From NCBI RefSeq assembly GCF_945906775.1, contig NZ_CAMDRE010000001.1:1116001-1180000 (forward strand): DNA of 64,000 bases, read 5' to 3'. The translations under genes and the position numbers were made by a program. Source of the DNA: Citrobacter sp. Marseille-Q6884. GTDB taxonomy: Bacteria > Pseudomonadota > Gammaproteobacteria > Enterobacterales > Enterobacteriaceae. The notes below the pieces were generated by a model, which had not been told where the DNA came from, searched no databases, and saw only the letters and a list, made by a program, of their open reading frames with translations. Below are positions 59,681 through 64,000 of the stretch, one piece after another. Position 1 is the stretch's first letter. Each line of letters starts with the position of its first letter.

Positions 59681-60811
59681 GTGAAAGTACTGACTGTATT
59701 TGGCACGCGACCGGAGGCCATTAAAATGGCGCCTCTGGTTCATGCGCTGGCAAAAGATCCTGATTTTGAGGCGAAAGTTTGCGTCACTGCGCAGCATCGC
59801 GAGATGCTGGATCAGGTGTTGAACCTCTTCTCTATTGTTCCTGACTATGATCTCAATATTATGCAGCCAGGCCAGGGACTAACAGAAATTACCTGCCGAA
59901 TCCTGGAAGGATTAAAGCCCATTCTGGCTGATTTTAAACCCGATGTCGTATTAGTACACGGTGACACCACAACCACTATTGCGACCAGTCTGGCCGCGTT
60001 TTATCAGCGCATTCCGGTTGGCCATGTCGAGGCGGGATTGCGAACGGGCGATCTCTATTCTCCCTGGCCAGAAGAGGCAAACCGCACGTTGACCGGCCAT
60101 CTGGCGATGTATCATTTTGCACCGACAGAGAACTCGCGCCAAAATCTTTTACGCGAAAATATTCCTGATAACCGCATTTTTGTCACCGGCAATACGGTTA
60201 TTGACGCGTTGATCTGGGTTCGGGACCGCGTACTGGCGAACGATGCGCTACGCGCCGAACTGGCGGAGCACTATCCTTTCCTGAGTGCGGATAAAAAGAT
60301 GATCCTGGTGACCGGTCATCGCCGGGAAAGTTTTGGTCGCGGTTTTGAACAAATCTGCCACGCCCTGGCTGAACTGGCTGCAGCCAATCAGGACGTACAG
60401 ATTGTCTACCCGGTTCACCTGAATCCGAATGTCAGTGAACCGGTGAATCGCATCCTGGGTCACGTTAAAAACGTGATTCTGATCGAGCCGCAGGAGTATC
60501 TGCCGTTTGTCTGGTTGATGAATCATGCCTGGCTGATTCTTACTGATTCCGGCGGGATTCAGGAAGAGGCCCCTTCTTTGGGCAAACCTGTGCTGGTGAT
60601 GCGCGAAACGACGGAGCGCCCGGAGGCCATTACGGCGGGAACCGTGCGTCTGGTGGGGACAGATCCTCAACGGATAGTTGAAGAAGTCACGCGTTTACTG
60701 CATGACGAAAATGAATATCAGACCATGAGTCGAGCCCATAATCCGTATGGTGACGGGCAGGCATGTGGCCGCATTTTACACGCGTTAAAAAATAATCGGA
60801 TATCGCTATGA
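59681..60811 (+). CDS. wecB: UDP-N-acetylglucosamine 2-epimerase
   Basis: 376 residues from a GTG at 59681 (M-KVLTVFGTRPEAIKMAPL). An ATG frame start at 59639 adds 14 residues with no homology. Non-hydrolysing epimerase making UDP-ManNAc. The blocks HGDTTTT, VEAGLRTGD and LTDSGGIQEEAPSLGKPVL are the family signatures. It overlaps wecC by four bases (ATGA). Confidence 0.96.
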   Translation: MKVLTVFGTRPEAIKMAPLVHALAKDPDFEAKVCVTAQHREMLDQVLNLFSIVPDYDLNIMQPGQGLTEITCRILEGLKPILADFKPDVVLVHGDTTTTIATSLAAFYQRIPVGHVEAGLRTGDLYSPWPEEANRTLTGHLAMYHFAPTENSRQNLLRENIPDNRIFVTGNTVIDALIWVRDRVLANDALRAELAEHYPFLSADKKMILVTGHRRESFGRGFEQICHALAELAAANQDVQIVYPVHLNPNVSEPVNRILGHVKNVILIEPQEYLPFVWLMNHAWLILTDSGGIQEEAPSLGKPVLVMRETTERPEAITAGTVRLVGTDPQRIVEEVTRLLHDENEYQTMSRAHNPYGDGQACGRILHALKNNRISL

Positions 60812-62070
60812 GTTTTACGACCATTTCTGTCATTGGGCTGGGTTATATCGGGCTGCCGACGGCAGCGGCCTTTGCTTCCCGTCAAAAACACGTGATTGGC
60901 GTAGATGTAAATCAGCATGCGGTGGATACCATTAACCGCGGTGAAATCCATATCGTTGAACCCGAGCTGGGTACCGTAGTGAAAACGGCGGTCGAAGAGG
61001 GATATCTTCGCGCGACCACAAAACCTGAAGAAGCGGATGCGTATTTAATTGCCGTACCTACCCCGTTCAAGGGGGAGCATGAACCCGATATGGTGTATGT
61101 CGAAGCTGCCGCGAAATCGCTTGCGCCGGTGCTGAAGAAAGGGGCGTTAGTGATCCTCGAATCAACGTCCCCGGTCGGCGCAACGGAGCAGATGGCCGGC
61201 TGGCTTGCACACATGCGACCCGATCTGACGTTTCCTCAGCAGGCAGGGGAACAGGCGGACGTCAACATCGCATATTGCCCGGAGCGCGTATTGCCGGGGC
61301 AGGTGATGATTGAGTTGATTAAAAACGATCGCGTTATTGGTGGGATGACACCAGCCTGTTCCGCGCGCGCCAGCGAGCTGTATAACATCTTCCTTGAAGG
61401 TGAATGCGTGGTGACCAATGCCCGCACGGCGGAAATGTGCAAACTGACCGAAAATAGCTTCCGTGACGTCAATATCGCTTTTGCCAATGAATTATCGCTG
61501 ATCTGCGCCGATCAAGGGATTAACGTCTGGGAACTCATTCGTCTGGCAAACCGCCATCCGCGCGTTAATATTTTGCAGCCTGGGCCAGGCGTAGGTGGGC
61601 ACTGTATTGCGGTCGATCCGTGGTTTATTGTGGCGCAGAATCCGCAGCAGGCGAAGCTTATCCGCACTGCACGTGAAGTGAACGATGGTAAACCACACTG
61701 GGTTGCCGATCGGGTAAAAGCGGCTGTCGCGGATTGTCTGGCGGAGACCAACAAGCGTGCCAGCGAAGTTACCGTGGCCTGTTTTGGCCTGGCGTTTAAA
61801 CCGAACATCGACGATTTACGTGAGAGTCCGGCGATGGGGATTGCACACAGTATCGCCCAGTGGCACAGCGGGGAAACGCTGGTGGTGGAGCCAAATATCC
61901 ATCAACTGCCGAAAAAACTGGATGGCCTTTGCACTTTAGCGACGTTGGATGATGCGCTGGCCCGTGCTGATGTGCTGGTGATGCTGGTCGATCATAATGA
62001 ATTTAAAGCCATTAACAGCGATGCTGTTCATCAACGGTACATCGTTGATACCAAAGGAGTCTGGCGCTAA
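60808..62070 (+). CDS. wecC: UDP-N-acetyl-D-mannosamine dehydrogenase
   Basis: 420 residues. NAD-dependent oxidation of UDP-ManNAc to UDP-ManNAcA, a sugar of the ECA repeat. The Rossmann loop ISVIGLGYIGLPTA is at the N-terminus; the catalytic Cys is in GVGGHCIAVDPWF. It overlaps wecB by four bases and shares one base with the rffG start (TAATG). Confidence 0.96.
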   Translation: MSFTTISVIGLGYIGLPTAAAFASRQKHVIGVDVNQHAVDTINRGEIHIVEPELGTVVKTAVEEGYLRATTKPEEADAYLIAVPTPFKGEHEPDMVYVEAAAKSLAPVLKKGALVILESTSPVGATEQMAGWLAHMRPDLTFPQQAGEQADVNIAYCPERVLPGQVMIELIKNDRVIGGMTPACSARASELYNIFLEGECVVTNARTAEMCKLTENSFRDVNIAFANELSLICADQGINVWELIRLANRHPRVNILQPGPGVGGHCIAVDPWFIVAQNPQQAKLIRTAREVNDGKPHWVADRVKAAVADCLAETNKRASEVTVACFGLAFKPNIDDLRESPAMGIAHSIAQWHSGETLVVEPNIHQLPKKLDGLCTLATLDDALARADVLVMLVDHNEFKAINSDAVHQRYIVDTKGVWR

Positions 62071-63137
62071 TGAAACGCATTCTTGTCACTGGTGGCGCCG
62101 GATTTATCGGCTCAGCGGTTGTACGGCATATCATTAATGAGACGCAGGATGCCGCGATTGTGGTTGATAAGCTGACCTACGCCGGAAACCTGATGTCACT
62201 GACACCGGTCGCACAGAATGACCGTTTTAGCTTTGAGCAAGTCGATATTTGCGATCGCGCCGCGTTGGATCGGGTTTTCCAGCAGTATCAGCCAGACTGT
62301 GTGATGCATCTGGCCGCGGAAAGCCATGTTGATCGTTCTATCGATGGCCCGGCTGCGTTTATTGAAACGAATATCGTGGGAACCTACACGCTGTTAGAAG
62401 CGGCGCGAGCTTTCTGGAGCGCCCTGGCCGATGAGAACAAATCGGCGTTTCGCTTCCATCATATTTCGACTGATGAGGTGTATGGCGATCTGCACTCCAC
62501 CGGGGATTTCTTCACGGAAACCACGCCGTATGCGCCGAGTAGTCCGTATTCCGCGTCGAAAGCCAGCAGCGATCATCTGGTTCGAGCCTGGCAGCGTACT
62601 TACGGCCTACCGACATTAATTACCAACTGCTCCAATAACTATGGCCCTTACCATTTCCCGGAAAAACTGATTCCGCTGATGATCCTCAACGCGCTGGCGG
62701 GGAAACCATTACTGGTGTACGGCAACGGGCAGCAGATCCGTGATTGGTTATATGTAGAGGATCACGCCAGAGCGCTCTATTGCGTGGCAACCACCGGTGA
62801 GGTAGGGGAAACCTACAATATCGGCGGTCATAACGAGCGTAAAAATCTGGATGTGGTCGAAACCATTTGTACTCTGCTGGAAGAGCTGGTTCCGCAAAAA
62901 CCGCAGGGCGTGGCGCAGTACCACGATTTGATTACCTTTGTTGATGATCGTCCGGGCCACGATTTACGCTACGCGATTGATGCTTCGAAAATTGCGCGAG
63001 AGCTTGGTTGGATGCCGCAGGAAACCTTTGAAAGCGGAATGCGAAAAACCGTGCAATGGTATCTGGATAACGAAGCCTGGTGGAAAAATGTGCAGAATGG
63101 TAGCTATCAGGGCGAACGTTTAGGTCTGAAGGGTTAG
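62070..63137 (+). CDS. rffG: dTDP-glucose 4,6-dehydratase
   Basis: 355 residues. Extended short-chain dehydrogenase. The NAD loop is VTGGAGFIGSAVVRH at the N-terminus, and the catalytic Tyr-x3-Lys is in SPYSASKASSDHL. With RffH it supplies dTDP-4-keto-6-deoxyglucose, the precursor of Fuc4NAc in ECA. It starts at the last base of wecC and ends 18 bases before rffH. Confidence 0.96.
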   Translation: MKRILVTGGAGFIGSAVVRHIINETQDAAIVVDKLTYAGNLMSLTPVAQNDRFSFEQVDICDRAALDRVFQQYQPDCVMHLAAESHVDRSIDGPAAFIETNIVGTYTLLEAARAFWSALADENKSAFRFHHISTDEVYGDLHSTGDFFTETTPYAPSSPYSASKASSDHLVRAWQRTYGLPTLITNCSNNYGPYHFPEKLIPLMILNALAGKPLLVYGNGQQIRDWLYVEDHARALYCVATTGEVGETYNIGGHNERKNLDVVETICTLLEELVPQKPQGVAQYHDLITFVDDRPGHDLRYAIDASKIARELGWMPQETFESGMRKTVQWYLDNEAWWKNVQNGSYQGERLGLKG

Positions 63138-63155
63138 TTTCCGTAGGAGGTACGC

Positions 63156-64000
63156 ATGAAAGGTATCATTCTGGCGGGCGGCTCAGGCACCCGCTTACAT
63201 CCTATTACGCGTGGTGTATCGAAGCAGCTCTTGCCTGTCTACGATAAGCCCATGATTTACTATCCGCTGTCTGTACTGATGCTGGCGGGAATTCGTGACA
63301 TTCTGATTATCACCACGCCGGAAGATAAAGGTTATTTCCAGCGGTTGTTAGGTGATGGTTCTGAGTTCGGCATTGATTTGCAGTACGCTGAACAACCCAG
63401 TCCGGACGGGCTGGCGCAGGCATTTATCATTGGCGAAACGTTCCTGAACGGTGAACCGTCATGCCTGGTTTTAGGCGACAACATCTTCTTTGGTCAGGGA
63501 TTTAGCCCGAAATTACGTCAGGTTGCGTCCCGAACGGAAGGGGCGACGGTGTTTGGTTATCAGGTCATGGATCCCGAACGGTTTGGCGTGGTGGAATTTG
63601 ATGACGATTTTCGTGCTATCTCGCTGGAAGAGAAGCCGAAAGCACCGAAATCTAACTGGGCAGTCACCGGGCTCTATTTCTATGACAGTAAGGTGGTGGA
63701 ATACGCAAAACGCGTGAAGCCATCTGAACGCGGAGAGCTGGAGATTACCTCCATCAACCAGATGTATCTTGAAGAAGGTAGCCTGACGGTTGAACTGCTT
63801 GGTCGTGGCTTTGCGTGGCTGGATACCGGTACTCATGACAGCTTGATTGAAGCCAGTACGTTTGTGCAGACCGTTGAGAAACGTCAGGGCTTTAAGATTG
63901 CCTGCCTGGAAGAAATCGCCTGGCGTAATGGCTGGCTGGATGACGAAGGCGTGAAGCGTGCCGCCAGCGCGCTGGCTAAAACTGGTTACGGCCAATATTT
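63156..64000 (+). CDS. rffH: Glucose-1-phosphate thymidylyltransferase (3'-partial)
   Basis: The first 281 codons are visible from the ATG at 63156, preceded by GTAGGAGGTACGC; about 12 residues of the expected 293 are cut by the window edge. Nucleotidyl transferase making dTDP-glucose. The signature GIILAGGSGTRLHPITRGVS is at the N-terminus, with LGDNIFFGQG and VTGLYFYD further on. It follows rffG in the ECA cluster. A long minus-strand frame at 63513-63995 is a shadow. Confidence 0.95.
   Translation, partial: MKGIILAGGSGTRLHPITRGVSKQLLPVYDKPMIYYPLSVLMLAGIRDILIITTPEDKGYFQRLLGDGSEFGIDLQYAEQPSPDGLAQAFIIGETFLNGEPSCLVLGDNIFFGQGFSPKLRQVASRTEGATVFGYQVMDPERFGVVEFDDDFRAISLEEKPKAPKSNWAVTGLYFYDSKVVEYAKRVKPSERGELEITSINQMYLEEGSLTVELLGRGFAWLDTGTHDSLIEASTFVQTVEKRQGFKIACLEEIAWRNGWLDDEGVKRAASALAKTGYGQY

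Overview
This is about 64 kb around the replication origin of an enterobacterial chromosome. Gene order, the near-identity of the proteins to Escherichia coli families as I remember them, and the 16S signature regions point to the Citrobacter/Salmonella/Escherichia group. My best guess is a Citrobacter species, from memory of 16S variable regions and not from any search. No IS element, prophage or CRISPR array was seen.

Left part (1-8824, minus strand): the ATP synthase operon atpIBEFHAGD (atpD cut by the window edge), then rsmG and mnmG, then a complete oriC with three AT-rich 13-mers and DnaA boxes. To its right lie mioC, asnC and asnA, the viaA-ravA pair, the potassium transporter kup, the ribose operon rbsDACBKR with its operator, and hsrA-yieP. 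A complete rRNA operon follows (16S, tRNA-Glu, 23S, 5S, tRNA-Asp, tRNA-Trp), transcribed away from oriC.

Middle part (30204-50042): hdfR, maoP and yifB/comM, then the branched-chain amino acid operon ilvLXGMEDA with an intact ilvG, attenuated by the ilvL leader. Between ilvA and ilvY, which I recall as adjacent in E. coli, sits about 7 kb of accessory DNA. It holds a tight five-gene glycosylation cassette (GT2 transferase, methyltransferase, GtrA-like protein, GT4 transferase, GT-C transferase), an AT-rich gap, and a FabV-type enoyl reductase. ilvY and ilvC follow, with the IlvY operators between them.

Right part (49761-64000): ppiC, rep, gppA, rhlB, trxA, rhoL, rho, and the start of the enterobacterial common antigen cluster wecA-wzzE-wecB-wecC-rffG-rffH (rffH cut by the window edge). 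Three ERIC repeats lie just before kup, gppA and trxA, each in the same orientation relative to the gene. The one at gppA appears to supply the ribosome binding site and start codon.

The best candidate for an undescribed system is the glycosylation cassette at 39998-45233. Its parts resemble a gtr-type envelope-glycan modification system with an added methyltransferase and an added cytoplasmic GT4 enzyme.
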